DNA of 6,204 nucleotides, from positions 1 to 6,204 of the forward strand of contig CAKVNA010000045.1 in assembly GCA_934776915.1 (NCBI GenBank), read 5' to 3'. The notes beneath the pieces were generated by a model. The model saw only the letters and a list, made by a program, of their open reading frames with translations, did not search any database and was not told the DNA's origin. The number at the start of each line of letters is the position of its first letter. The first letter of the stretch is position 1. Made by a program: the position numbers and the translations under genes. Shown here one piece after another: positions 1 to 6,204 of this stretch. This DNA is from an uncultured Clostridia bacterium. Its GTDB lineage: Bacteria; Bacillota; Clostridia; Christensenellales; UBA1242.

Positions 1-1733
1 CTACAAACAACATCACTGACTTCTGGTGCAACTGCCATTCTTTTTGACTCTCTATAAGCAAAAATCACTTCTTGTTCAAATCCTGCATAGAATTTGGAAA
101 TAACATTTTGCCACGATTCTTCTCCGTCTGCAATTCTGTCAAGTCCGTCTTCAATTTCGGCTGTGAAAGACACATTCATAATATCAGAAAAGTATTTTTC
201 CAAAAACTCGGTAACTGTTGTTCCAAGTTCAGATGGTTTTAGATACTTCCCATCTTTGACCATATAAGTTCTGTTCAGAAGTGTCATAACAGTTGGAGCA
301 TAAGTTGCTGGTCTGCCAATACCCTTTTCTTCCATTGTCTTAATAAGACTAGCTTCAGTAAATCTTACTGGTGGCTTTGTAAACTTTTGCTCTTTTGTAA
401 TCTTTTCAACATTTAGTTTATCATTTTCGTTAAGTTTTGGAAGTTTGCTTTCACCCGAGTCGTCTTCTTGTTCCTCAAAAACTTTGTATGCCCTTGTCCA
501 GCCTGCAAAAATAGGTGTTCGCCCTGTGGCTTTAAACCCTAATGCACCAGCCACAATGCCAACTGATTGAGAGTCATATGTTGCTGGTGTCATTTGACTG
601 GCAACAAATCGTTCATAGATAAGTTTATAAAGTTTGTAGTTATCTGCACTCATAAAAGACTTTACAGATTCTGGCGTTCTATCTAGGCTAATTGGTCTTA
701 TTGCTTCGTGAGCATCTTGTGCGTTCTTTTTGGCTTTGAAAACATTGTAACTTTTTGGTGCATAATCTTCGCCATAGTGTGACACAATGTAATCTTTTGC
801 TTTGGCCTGTGCCTCTGGTGAAACACGGGTGGAGTCTGTTCTTATATATGTTATAAGAGCTGTCTTACCTTCAGAGCCAAGTTCCACACCTTCATACAAT
901 GCCTGAGCGCTCTTTGTTGTTTGCGAAATGCTCATGCCTATTTTGTTAAGTGCGTCTTGTTGCATTGTGCTTGTGATAAAAGGTGGTGGAGGGGTTGATT
1001 TTGTGACACTCCTTTTAATTTCTTCCACTACAAATTGTTGTTCCGCAAGATATTTAACAACATTTTCCGCTTGTTCGGCATTATCTGGAACAAATTTTTT
1101 GCCTAGTTTTGTAACAAGATTTGCCTTAAACTTCGTGCCGTCTTTTTCAAGAAAAGCACAAATTGGCCAATATTCTTGTGGCTTGAAATTCACAATTTCT
1201 TTTTCTCTATCCACAATAAGTTTAAGTGCCACACTTTGCACACGCCCAGCACTGAGGTTTGGCTTTATCTTTTTGCATATAATTGGCGAAACTTTGTAAC
1301 CCACAAGCCTATCGAGAACACGCCTTCCTTGTTGGGCATGCACCAAATCCATGTTTATTTTTCGTGGATTTTGCACTGCTTTGTTCACAACGGACTTTGA
1401 AATTTCATTGAATTCAATTCTGCAAGGCTCGCTTTCTGGGATATTTAGAATGTGTTGAATATGCCATGAAATAGCCTCTCCTTCTCTATCAGGGTCAGTT
1501 GCCAAAAGCACACAATCAGCTTTTGAAGCCTTGTTTTTTAGTTCTTTTATAATTGACTCTTTGCCTGGCATAATCTCATATTGTGGCTCAAAATTTTTGG
1601 AGATGTCAACGCCAAGTGTTTTTTCTGGCAAATCACGAACATGACCCTTTGTAGCGACAACATCATATCCCTCGCCAAGATATTTTTTAAGAGTTTCCCT
1701 CTTTCCTGGTCCTTCAATAATAACTAACTTCAT
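1..1733 (-). CDS. topA: DNA topoisomerase I (type IA), N-terminal 577 residues, 3' end cut by the window edge
   Basis: Type IA topoisomerase, which relaxes negative supercoils by nicking one strand through a covalent tyrosine link and passing the other strand through. I translated the minus strand from the ATG at 1733-1731; the frame stays open to base 1, giving 577 residues of a protein usually near 700 or more. The Toprim domain is at residues 1-115: catalytic Glu7 in EGPGK, GHVRDLP at 30-36, and the metal-binding triad D80, D82, E84 in ATDPDREGEAISW. The core follows with SAGRVQSVAL (161-170) and the active-site Y296 in ALITYIRTDS. AQDAHEAIRP (338-347) and KGIGRPATYAPT (470-481) are also family hallmarks. 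The fragment ends at Cys577 after an acidic linker, where C4 zinc fingers normally begin (inference). AGAAGG at 1744-1739, five bases before the ATG, supports the start. The Toprim opening reads EGPGK rather than the common ESPAK. It lies 42 bp after dprA and is probably co-transcribed with it, as is common in Firmicutes. Confidence 0.97.
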   Translation of the reverse strand, partial: MKLVIIEGPGKRETLKKYLGEGYDVVATKGHVRDLPEKTLGVDISKNFEPQYEIMPGKESIIKELKNKASKADCVLLATDPDREGEAISWHIQHILNIPESEPCRIEFNEISKSVVNKAVQNPRKINMDLVHAQQGRRVLDRLVGYKVSPIICKKIKPNLSAGRVQSVALKLIVDREKEIVNFKPQEYWPICAFLEKDGTKFKANLVTKLGKKFVPDNAEQAENVVKYLAEQQFVVEEIKRSVTKSTPPPPFITSTMQQDALNKIGMSISQTTKSAQALYEGVELGSEGKTALITYIRTDSTRVSPEAQAKAKDYIVSHYGEDYAPKSYNVFKAKKNAQDAHEAIRPISLDRTPESVKSFMSADNYKLYKLIYERFVASQMTPATYDSQSVGIVAGALGFKATGRTPIFAGWTRAYKVFEEQEDDSGESKLPKLNENDKLNVEKITKEQKFTKPPVRFTEASLIKTMEEKGIGRPATYAPTVMTLLNRTYMVKDGKYLKPSELGTTVTEFLEKYFSDIMNVSFTAEIEDGLDRIADGEESWQNVISKFYAGFEQEVIFAYRESKRMAVAPEVSDVVC

Positions 1734-1775
1734 TTAAACCTTCTTTAATTATCATTTTGTTTTGCAACTTGCACA

Positions 1776-2867
1776 TCACTTTAAGAAATACACATTGCCC
1801 GCAAGTTTTTTTATTATTCCACGAATTGTCAGCATTGTCAACAAACTATTAAGCCTTTTTGTTTCAATATGCGACAAATCGACAAGTTCTTGAAAAGTCT
1901 TTTCGCCCGAACGCAAGAGTTCTAACACCACTTGTTCGTCCATGGACACATTTTCGCAGGCCTTCTCTTTTGCTACATCACGCAACTTTCTGTCGCCAAT
2001 TATGTCCCTTATGTCGCAGACGGCCTTTGCTTGTCCGTTTGAAATCATTCTGTTTGTGCCAACACTTGCAATGCTAAACACACTGCCTGGCACGGCAAAA
2101 ACATCTTTACCATAGTCAAGTGCATAATTTTTGGTGTGCAAAGCTCCTGATTTTTCACCTGCCTCCACCACCAATATTCCACTGCTTAGTCCTGCAATAA
2201 TTCTATTTCTTATTGGGAACATATATGCTTCTGCCCTTCTCAATGGTCTTATTTCAGAAAGCACAAGACCGCCTGATTCAACAATTTTCTTTGCAAGTTC
2301 TGTGTTGGTTGTTGGATAAATTTCATCAATGCCACCTGCCAAAACTGCAATCGTTTGACCATGATAGTTAAGTGCATTTTGATGTGCACAAGTGTCAACG
2401 CCGCTTGCCAAGCCACTTACAATAACATATCCCGCGTCAACAAGCCCGTGGCAAAACTTTTCAGTTGCCATTTTGCCATAACTTGTTATGTGTCTTGTTC
2501 CCACAATGGCAAAACAATCGTCTTTCATAAGTTTCATGTTGCCTTTGTAGTATATAACAAATGGTGGAGTATCAATATTTCTTAAGGACTTTGGATAATC
2601 AATGCTTTCTATTGTAATTGCCGAAATTCCAAGCGAATTTAGTTTTTCAATAACTTTATCTGCAAAATTCTCCCCCACTTCTCTATACAAAATTTGACTT
2701 TCTTCTGGTGTCAAAATCTTTTCAATTTTGTCCTTTATTCTTACCACCACTTCCCAATCTAAAAAATCACCTACATTTGCAACAAGTTTTAACAGTTTCC
2801 CCTTTTTGGAATATGTGGCAAAGTCAAAATTATCCAGCCACAAAATCGCTTTTTCATTTCTATCCAT
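1776..2867 (-). CDS. dprA: DNA processing protein DprA (Smf), ssDNA-binding RecA loader
   Basis: DprA binds incoming single-stranded DNA in the cytoplasm during natural transformation and loads RecA on it. It is also found in many bacteria not known to be competent. The protein has 363 residues and is complete. Residues 1-90 form the variable N-terminal helical region. The Rossmann-like DNA-binding domain starts around YPKSLRNIDTPPFVIYYKGN (91-110) and continues with FAIVGTR (R125 in the GTR loop), SGLASGVDTCAHQNAL (151-166), VLAGGIDEIYP (175-185), FPIRNRIIAGLS (217-228), VVEAGEKSGALHT (233-245) and VFAVPGS (256-262). Residues about 308-363 look like the C-terminal winged helix of longer DprA proteins. 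Two motif positions differ from the usual form: SGLASG replaces SGLARG, and SGALHTKNYAL replaces SGSLITA-type sequence. GAAGGA at 2879-2874, six bases before the ATG, supports the start. The gene follows comM after 191 bp and precedes topA by 42 bp. Confidence 0.97.
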   Translation of the reverse strand: MDRNEKAILWLDNFDFATYSKKGKLLKLVANVGDFLDWEVVVRIKDKIEKILTPEESQILYREVGENFADKVIEKLNSLGISAITIESIDYPKSLRNIDTPPFVIYYKGNMKLMKDDCFAIVGTRHITSYGKMATEKFCHGLVDAGYVIVSGLASGVDTCAHQNALNYHGQTIAVLAGGIDEIYPTTNTELAKKIVESGGLVLSEIRPLRRAEAYMFPIRNRIIAGLSSGILVVEAGEKSGALHTKNYALDYGKDVFAVPGSVFSIASVGTNRMISNGQAKAVCDIRDIIGDRKLRDVAKEKACENVSMDEQVVLELLRSGEKTFQELVDLSHIETKRLNSLLTMLTIRGIIKKLAGNVYFLK

Positions 2868-3058
2868 TATCTTTCCTTCATTTTTATTAGTTCAGTCATT
2901 TTGGAATTTATATGTCATTTTAAAAAACAAAGACACATCTCTTTATTAAAACTTTTACATAAATTCATACATTTTTTATCAATTTTTGCTATAGTTTTGC
3001 TATAGTTTTGCTATTTTTTTGCTATTTTTTTGCTAATTTTTTGCACTTTTTAAGCAAA
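2868..3058 (-). promoter_or_regulatory. comM-dprA intergenic region with candidate dprA promoter
   Basis: This 191-bp spacer is the longest gap in the window. No U-tailed hairpin follows the comM stop, so comM transcripts may read through into dprA. A candidate promoter on the minus strand is TTGATA (2982-2977), a 17-base spacer, then TGTAAA (2959-2954), which would give a leader of about 80 bases before dprA. Isolated TTTAAT (2950-2945) and TATAAA (2912-2907) hexamers also resemble -10 boxes but lack a good -35 at the right distance. The 11-bp A-tract array lies directly upstream of TTGATA, where an UP element or bent-DNA activator would sit. That placement is seen; promoter activity is inference. 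Confidence 0.35.
2967..3054. repeat. 11-bp tandem repeat forming phased A/T-tracts (predicted curved DNA)
   Basis: On the plus strand five clear 11-base units run head to tail from 2989 to 3043: CTATAGTTTTG twice, CTATTTTTTTG twice, then CTAATTTTTTG. Degenerate units flank them at 2967-2977, 2978-2988 and 3044-3054 and keep the same period. The result is eight T-runs of 4-7 bases ending near 2977, 2987, 2998, 3009, 3020, 3031, 3042 and 3051. A-tracts in phase with the helical turn are known to bend DNA. The array begins a few bases after the comM stop codon and ends next to a candidate dprA promoter. It is too short and spacerless to be a CRISPR array. Confidence 0.85.
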
Positions 3059-4597
3059 TCAAGTCCAATATTTTTCATCAAGACTTCTATAATTTATTGC
3101 TTCAACCAAATGGTCAGTTTGAATGTTCTCACTGCCGTCAAGGTCGGCAATAGTTCGTGCTACTTTTAAGATTCTGTTATAAGCCCTTGCTGTGAGTTTT
3201 AAACTTTCAAAGGCTTGTTCCAGAAGCATATTACATTCGTCATCAAGCCTGCAATATTTTTTTATCATTTCTGGTCGCATTTTGCTGTTGCTAAAAATAC
3301 CAGTGCCTGCAAATCTTTGCAGTTGAATTTTTCTTGCTCTGTCCACTCGTTCCTTTATATCTTTGGAACATTCCTCATTTGAAACAGTGCTTATGTCACC
3401 ATATGTAACACCGTCAACCTCAATATACATATCAATTCTGTCCATCAGAGGTCCACTTAATTTGCCTAGATATTTGTGAATTTGTGAAGGCGAGCATTTG
3501 CAAGGTTTTGTTGTAGAACCATAGTTGCCACATGGGCATGGGTTCATACTTGCAATAAGCACAAAGTTTGCTGGATATTCCACCGATTGCATATTTCTTG
3601 AAACTGTTATAACGCCATCTTCAAGAGGTTGTCTTAAGGCTTCTATTGTATGCCTTGGATACTCTGGCATCTCGTCTAGGAATAACACCCCATTGTGTGC
3701 AAGGCTTATTTCCCCTGGTTTTGCCTTTGCCCCGCCGCCAGTTAAAGCGACAGTGGTTGCTGTGTGGTGTGGCGACCTAAATGGCCTTTCGGTCAAAATA
3801 CCCGTTTTGCTGTCAAGAGTTCCTGCTATGCTATGAATTTTTGTAACTTCCAACGCTTCTTCAAAAGACATATCTGGAAGAATACTTGGGAACGCCTTTG
3901 CAAGCATAGTTTTTCCACTTCCCGGAGGTCCAATAAGAATGACGTTATGTCCACCCGCTGCCGATATTTCAAGAGCCCTTTTTGCACTTGCTTGACCTTT
4001 GATTAAGGCAAAATCTCCAATTGCTTTGGCTTGTTGTTTTACAAGTTCATAACTTACATTTTCAACTGGTGCAATTTGTCTTGCCCCGCTTAAAAACTCA
4101 ACCACTTCCTTAAGATTGTGAACGGGATAAACCTCAACCCCTTCAATAAAGCCTGCTTCTGCCTTGTTGCCATATGGAATAACAATTTTCTTTATCCCCA
4201 AATTTCGTGCAGTTATCAAAATGGGAAGAACGCCCTTTATTTTTCTTAAACTTCCGTCAAGTGACAACTCGCCAATGAATGACAATTCGTCAAGCGTTTC
4301 TTTTGCCACTTCAATTTGATTTGTTGCACGCAAAATGCCAACGGAAATTGGAAGGTCATAAAGCGAGCCTTCTTTTTTGGTGTCCGCTGGGGCAAGATTT
4401 ATTGTCACCTTTTCAATAGGGCTTCTGAACCCTTGATTTTTGATTGCGGAAATAACTCTTTCCTTGCTTTCCCTAATTGAAGTGTCTGCAAGTCCAACAA
4501 CATCAATGCCTGGAAGTCCACGAGAAATATCTGTTTCCACCTTTACAAGGTAGCCATTAAGTCCAACAAGTCCAAATGAATTTATAATTGATAGCAT
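3059..4597 (-). CDS. comM: ComM/YifB-family AAA+ ATPase (Mg-chelatase-like), branch-migration helicase
   Basis: Complete 512-residue protein, the normal length for the YifB/ComM family. Members studied in proteobacteria are hexameric helicases that extend recombination of transforming DNA by branch migration; the role in Firmicutes is less settled. The N-terminal ChlI-like, Lon S5-fold region spans about 1-170, with GYLVKVETDISRGLPGIDVVGL near the start and NLAPADTKKEGSLYDLPI at 67-84. The AAA+ core has Walker A GPPGSGKT (223-230), FRSPHHTATT (273-282), Walker B VLFLDE (304-309), the sensor-1 region SMNPCPCGNYG (350-360) and MDRID (385-389) with the likely arginine finger R387. Cysteines 354, 356, 366 and 368 form the family's CxC...CxC pattern. 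The C-terminal Mg-chelatase lid (about 415-505) has LTARAYNRILKVART with probable sensor-2 R471. The start is supported by GGTGA (4605-4601) with AAGG just upstream and by the family-typical first residues. It has its own candidate promoter behind the ftsY terminator. Confidence 0.97.
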   Translation of the reverse strand: MLSIINSFGLVGLNGYLVKVETDISRGLPGIDVVGLADTSIRESKERVISAIKNQGFRSPIEKVTINLAPADTKKEGSLYDLPISVGILRATNQIEVAKETLDELSFIGELSLDGSLRKIKGVLPILITARNLGIKKIVIPYGNKAEAGFIEGVEVYPVHNLKEVVEFLSGARQIAPVENVSYELVKQQAKAIGDFALIKGQASAKRALEISAAGGHNVILIGPPGSGKTMLAKAFPSILPDMSFEEALEVTKIHSIAGTLDSKTGILTERPFRSPHHTATTVALTGGGAKAKPGEISLAHNGVLFLDEMPEYPRHTIEALRQPLEDGVITVSRNMQSVEYPANFVLIASMNPCPCGNYGSTTKPCKCSPSQIHKYLGKLSGPLMDRIDMYIEVDGVTYGDISTVSNEECSKDIKERVDRARKIQLQRFAGTGIFSNSKMRPEMIKKYCRLDDECNMLLEQAFESLKLTARAYNRILKVARTIADLDGSENIQTDHLVEAINYRSLDEKYWT

Positions 4598-4625
4598 AAT
4601 TCACCAACCTTAAAATCTAAATTTC

Positions 4626-4654
4626 AGTATATAATAAATGTCAAAATTGACCAA
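4626..4654 (-). promoter_or_regulatory. Candidate comM promoter
   Basis: On the minus strand TTGGTC (4654-4649) and TATACT (4631-4626) are separated by 17 bases, giving a predicted start near 4619 and a leader of about 22 bases containing the comM ribosome binding site. The -10 is good and the -35 weak. A perfect TTGACA (4644-4639) lies inside the spacer, but its 17-base partner TTTAGA (4621-4616) is poor and would start transcription within the binding site. A promoter somewhere here is expected because ftsY ends in a strong terminator just upstream. Confidence 0.45.
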
Positions 4655-4681
4655 ATGATTTGCACAAGAAGTGTCAAAATT
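4639..4681 (-). promoter_or_regulatory. AATTTTGACA direct repeat and GTCAA-TT-TTGAC dyad upstream of comM
   Basis: The decamer AATTTTGACA occurs twice on the minus strand, at 4681-4672 and 4648-4639. The copies are 33 bp apart, close to three helical turns. The second copy is also part of an inverted repeat, GTCAA-N2-TTGAC, at 4651-4640, which lies across the -35/spacer region of the candidate comM promoter. This geometry would suit a repressor or activator site, but AT-rich intergenic DNA can produce such matches by chance. No regulator is identified. Confidence 0.3.
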
Positions 4682-4717
4682 TTTGGAAAGCGTTTGATAT
4701 ATGACTTATGTTGTCAC

Positions 4718-4755
4718 AAAAAAAGTGAATGGCATCACTCCAAAATGCCATCCAC
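4718..4755 (-). terminator. Strong intrinsic terminator overlapping the ftsY stop codon
   Basis: In the minus-strand transcript GUGGAUGGCAU (4755-4745) pairs with AUGCCAUUCAC (4735-4725) over 11 positions with one G-U wobble, around a 9-base loop, and is followed at once by seven U (4724-4718). The 5' arm is made of the ftsY codons for Val-Asp-Gly-Ile. The TGA stop (4737-4735) falls at the end of the loop and the start of the 3' arm. This should end the smc-ftsY transcript and isolate comM. Confidence 0.92.
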
Positions 4756-5634
4756 AAATGAAGTTGGGTCAAAGATTTCAAGGTCATCAATTCCCTCCCC
4801 AACACCTACAAAATACACTGGAACTTTTATTTCTTCTTGAATTGGGAAAACAATTCCGCCACGGCTTGTGCCGTCAAGTTTTGTAAGAACTATGCCGTCA
4901 ATGCCAACTGCGTCCTTGAATGCTTGAACTTGAACAAGAGAGTTTTGACCAATGGTTGCGTCAAGAACAATAAAGTTAAGTTTCATTGCGTCTGGGAATT
5001 CTCTGTTTTCAATTCTAGAAATCTTTTTAAGTTCTTCCATAAGGTTGACTTTTGTGTGAAGTCTGCCCGCTGTGTCAACAATAAGAACATCTGTCTTTTT
5101 TGCCTTTGCACTTGCAATGCCGTCATAGACAACAGCAGAAGGGTCTGCCCCTTCGCTGTGTTTGATAATCTTAACACCCGCTCTGTTTGACCACTCGTTA
5201 AGTTGGTCAGCAGCGGCGGCTCTGAATGTATCGCCCGCCACAAGTGCCACGCTTTTGCCTTGTTTTTTGAAAAAATTGGCAAGTTTTCCTATGGTTGTAG
5301 TTTTCCCCACGCCGTTTACGCCAACAATGGTGATAATAAGTGGATATTCAAACTTTTGTGGCTGAGTTTCAAGCAAAATTTCCTTCAAAATCGCTTTAAG
5401 TTCCACCCTTGCTATTTCTTGCTTTACAATATGCTTTTCTCTGAGCCTATCTTTAAGCAAAGATATAATTTTTTCTGTTGTTTCAACTCCCATGTCGGAA
5501 CTTACAAGAGCAAACTCAAGTTCGTCATAAAAATCTGCATCTATATCCCCACCACGAAAAACACTGTTGAGTTTGGTGATAAATGCGTCTTTTGTCTTTT
5601 TAAGCCCATTTTTAATTTTGGAGAAAAATCCCAT
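4735..5634 (-). CDS. ftsY: Signal recognition particle receptor FtsY (NG-domain GTPase)
   Basis: FtsY is the membrane-associated GTPase that pairs with the SRP GTPase Ffh to deliver ribosome-nascent chain complexes to the translocon. The protein has 299 residues and is complete but compact. The start MGFFSKIKNGLKKTK is a basic amphipathic membrane-targeting helix, and the long acidic A domain of enterobacterial FtsY is absent, as in many Gram-positives. The N domain runs to about residue 95. The G domain shows G1 GVNGVGKTTT (105-114), DTFRAAAADQL (135-145), G3 DTAGR (187-191), G4 TKLDG (251-255) and GVGEGIDDL (277-285). Minor deviations from common sequence are ATIGQNS (226-232) and GGIVFPIQEE (259-268). 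AAAGGA at 5650-5645 lies ten bases before the ATG. The gene lies 71 bp after smc, the usual Firmicutes pairing, and ends in a strong terminator rather than continuing to ylxM-ffh. Confidence 0.98.
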   Translation of the reverse strand: MGFFSKIKNGLKKTKDAFITKLNSVFRGGDIDADFYDELEFALVSSDMGVETTEKIISLLKDRLREKHIVKQEIARVELKAILKEILLETQPQKFEYPLIITIVGVNGVGKTTTIGKLANFFKKQGKSVALVAGDTFRAAAADQLNEWSNRAGVKIIKHSEGADPSAVVYDGIASAKAKKTDVLIVDTAGRLHTKVNLMEELKKISRIENREFPDAMKLNFIVLDATIGQNSLVQVQAFKDAVGIDGIVLTKLDGTSRGGIVFPIQEEIKVPVYFVGVGEGIDDLEIFDPTSFVDGILE

Positions 5635-5679
5635 GTTATGCCTGTCCTTTTTTGTCGAAATTTGTCATTTTGGCTAAAA

Positions 5680-5702
5680 TGCAAGAGGAAAACCCCCTTG
5701 CA
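5680..5702 (-). terminator. Weak hairpin between smc and ftsY (possible attenuator or mRNA-processing element)
   Basis: Just after the smc stop the transcript can fold GCAAGGGG (5701-5694) onto CCUCUUGC (5688-5681). There is one G-U pair, one extra U-A pair at the base and a GUUUU loop. Only AUUUUA follows, so termination should be weak. Since ftsY has no obvious promoter of its own here, partial read-through or a 3'-end stabilising role for smc mRNA is more likely than a full stop. This is inference from the fold alone. Confidence 0.5.
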
Positions 5703-5705
5703 AAA

Positions 5706-6204
5706 TTATGCTGTTTTGTCTGTTTTGATATTTTGTTCTTCGGAAGAATTTTTGATTGCATCGGCAAGTTTGACAGAAACAATCTTGCTGACGCCTCTTT
5801 CTTCCATAGTAACGCCATACAGTGAGTCTGCAAGCATCATTGTTGGCTTTCTGTGTGTAATGACGATAAATTGAGTTTCTTTAGAGAAGTTTTTAAGATA
5901 TTGAGCAAATCTTGAAACATTGCTGTCGTCAAGAGCAGCCTCAATTTCGTCAAGCAAGCAGAATGGCATTGGACGAAGTCTTAAAATTGCAAACAAAATT
6001 GCAATGGCTGTAAGAGCCTTTTCGCCACCACTTAAAAGTGTGATGCTTTGAAGTTTCTTCCCCGGTGGTTCTGCAACAATTTCCACCCCCGCTTGAAGTG
6101 GGTCTTCGCTTTCTGTAAGTTCAAGTCTTGCATTGCCGCCGCCAAATAGTTCCCTAAATGACTTTGAGAAGTTTGCTTGAATTTTTGCAAATTCGGCGTC
6201 AAAC
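5706..6204 (-). CDS. smc: Chromosome partition protein SMC, C-terminal 165 residues, 5' end cut by the window edge
   Basis: SMC is the coiled-coil ATPase of the bacterial condensin complex (with ScpA and ScpB), which compacts and separates sister chromosomes. Only the C-terminal head is present. The frame is open from the window edge at 6204, so the GTG at 6086 is an internal valine codon, not a start. Numbering the fragment from 1: SFRELFGGG (15-23) and EPPGKK (45-50) lead to the ABC signature LSGGEKAL (57-64), Walker B FCLLDEIEAALDD (81-93, D85 and E86) with the D-loop, and the H-loop ITHRK (115-119, H117). VTMEERGVSKIVSVKL closes the conserved head. A variable polar tail of about 19 residues follows and ends at TAA (5708-5706). 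The Walker A half and the coiled coils lie outside the window. It is followed by ftsY after 71 bp. Confidence 0.97.
   Translation of the reverse strand, partial: FDAEFAKIQANFSKSFRELFGGGNARLELTESEDPLQAGVEIVAEPPGKKLQSITLLSGGEKALTAIAILFAILRLRPMPFCLLDEIEAALDDSNVSRFAQYLKNFSKETQFIVITHRKPTMMLADSLYGVTMEERGVSKIVSVKLADAIKNSSEEQNIKTDKTA

Noticed and set aside
928..1400. Plus-strand open frames opposite topA
   Set aside because: The minus strand here encodes the catalytic core of topoisomerase I in one unbroken frame; these are shadows with no motif and no credible ribosome binding site.
1763..1773. Palindrome TGCAA-C-TTGCA in the dprA-topA gap
   Set aside because: The single-base centre cannot form an RNA hairpin, the site is short, and nothing else suggests a promoter or operator there; chance is the simplest explanation.
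2967..3054. CRISPR-like array
   Set aside because: The units are 11 bases, directly adjacent with no spacers, and low in complexity. They are simple tandem repeats.
3041..3058. Terminator after comM from the TTTGC / GCAAA inverted repeat
   Set aside because: The stem is only five pairs with a 9-base loop, and the transcript continues with A-runs rather than a U-run, so it lacks the features of an intrinsic terminator.
5203..5874. 223-codon open frame on the plus strand, opposite ftsY and smc
   Set aside because: It lies antisense to two genes with clear family motifs, crosses their boundary, and its translation is rich in Cys, Phe and Ser with no recognisable domain, typical of a shadow frame.
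5706..6086. A separate 126-residue gene starting at GTG 6086
   Set aside because: The same frame continues upstream to the window edge with SMC-like sequence (for example SFRELFGGG), so this is the C-terminus of smc, not a small gene.

Overview
This window holds part of a conserved bacterial chromosome, with every gene on the minus strand. AT-rich composition, strong purine-rich ribosome binding sites, A+T-ending codons and the gene pairings smc-ftsY and comM-dprA-topA all suggest a low-GC Firmicutes relative, most likely an uncultured Clostridia-type organism. This placement is inferred from gene content and protein style, not from a marker tree.

Reading in the direction of transcription (6204 down to 1), the window opens with the C-terminal ATPase end of the chromosome condensin SMC (cut by the window edge). 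A short gap with a weak hairpin follows, then a complete compact FtsY, the signal recognition particle receptor GTPase. A strong intrinsic terminator closes ftsY: its 5' arm lies in the last codons and the stop codon lies in its loop. A 137-bp gap then carries a candidate promoter and a small dyad before comM, a complete YifB/ComM-type AAA+ Mg-chelatase-like ATPase. No U-tailed terminator follows comM. The 191-bp gap to dprA instead contains an array of T-tracts (A-tracts in the coding sense) repeating every 11 bp, which should bend the DNA, with a possible promoter just downstream. dprA is complete, and topA (DNA topoisomerase I) starts 42 bp after it and runs off the other edge.

Functionally there are two blocks: smc-ftsY (chromosome segregation and membrane protein targeting) and comM-dprA-topA (handling of incoming single-stranded DNA, recombination and DNA supercoiling). 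Both arrangements occur widely in Firmicutes. Their junction, without ylxM-ffh after ftsY, is the less usual part. I see no mobile element, CRISPR array, RNA gene or new defence-like system. The most unusual non-coding signal is the phased A-tract array upstream of dprA. No gene-free stretch exceeds 300 bases.
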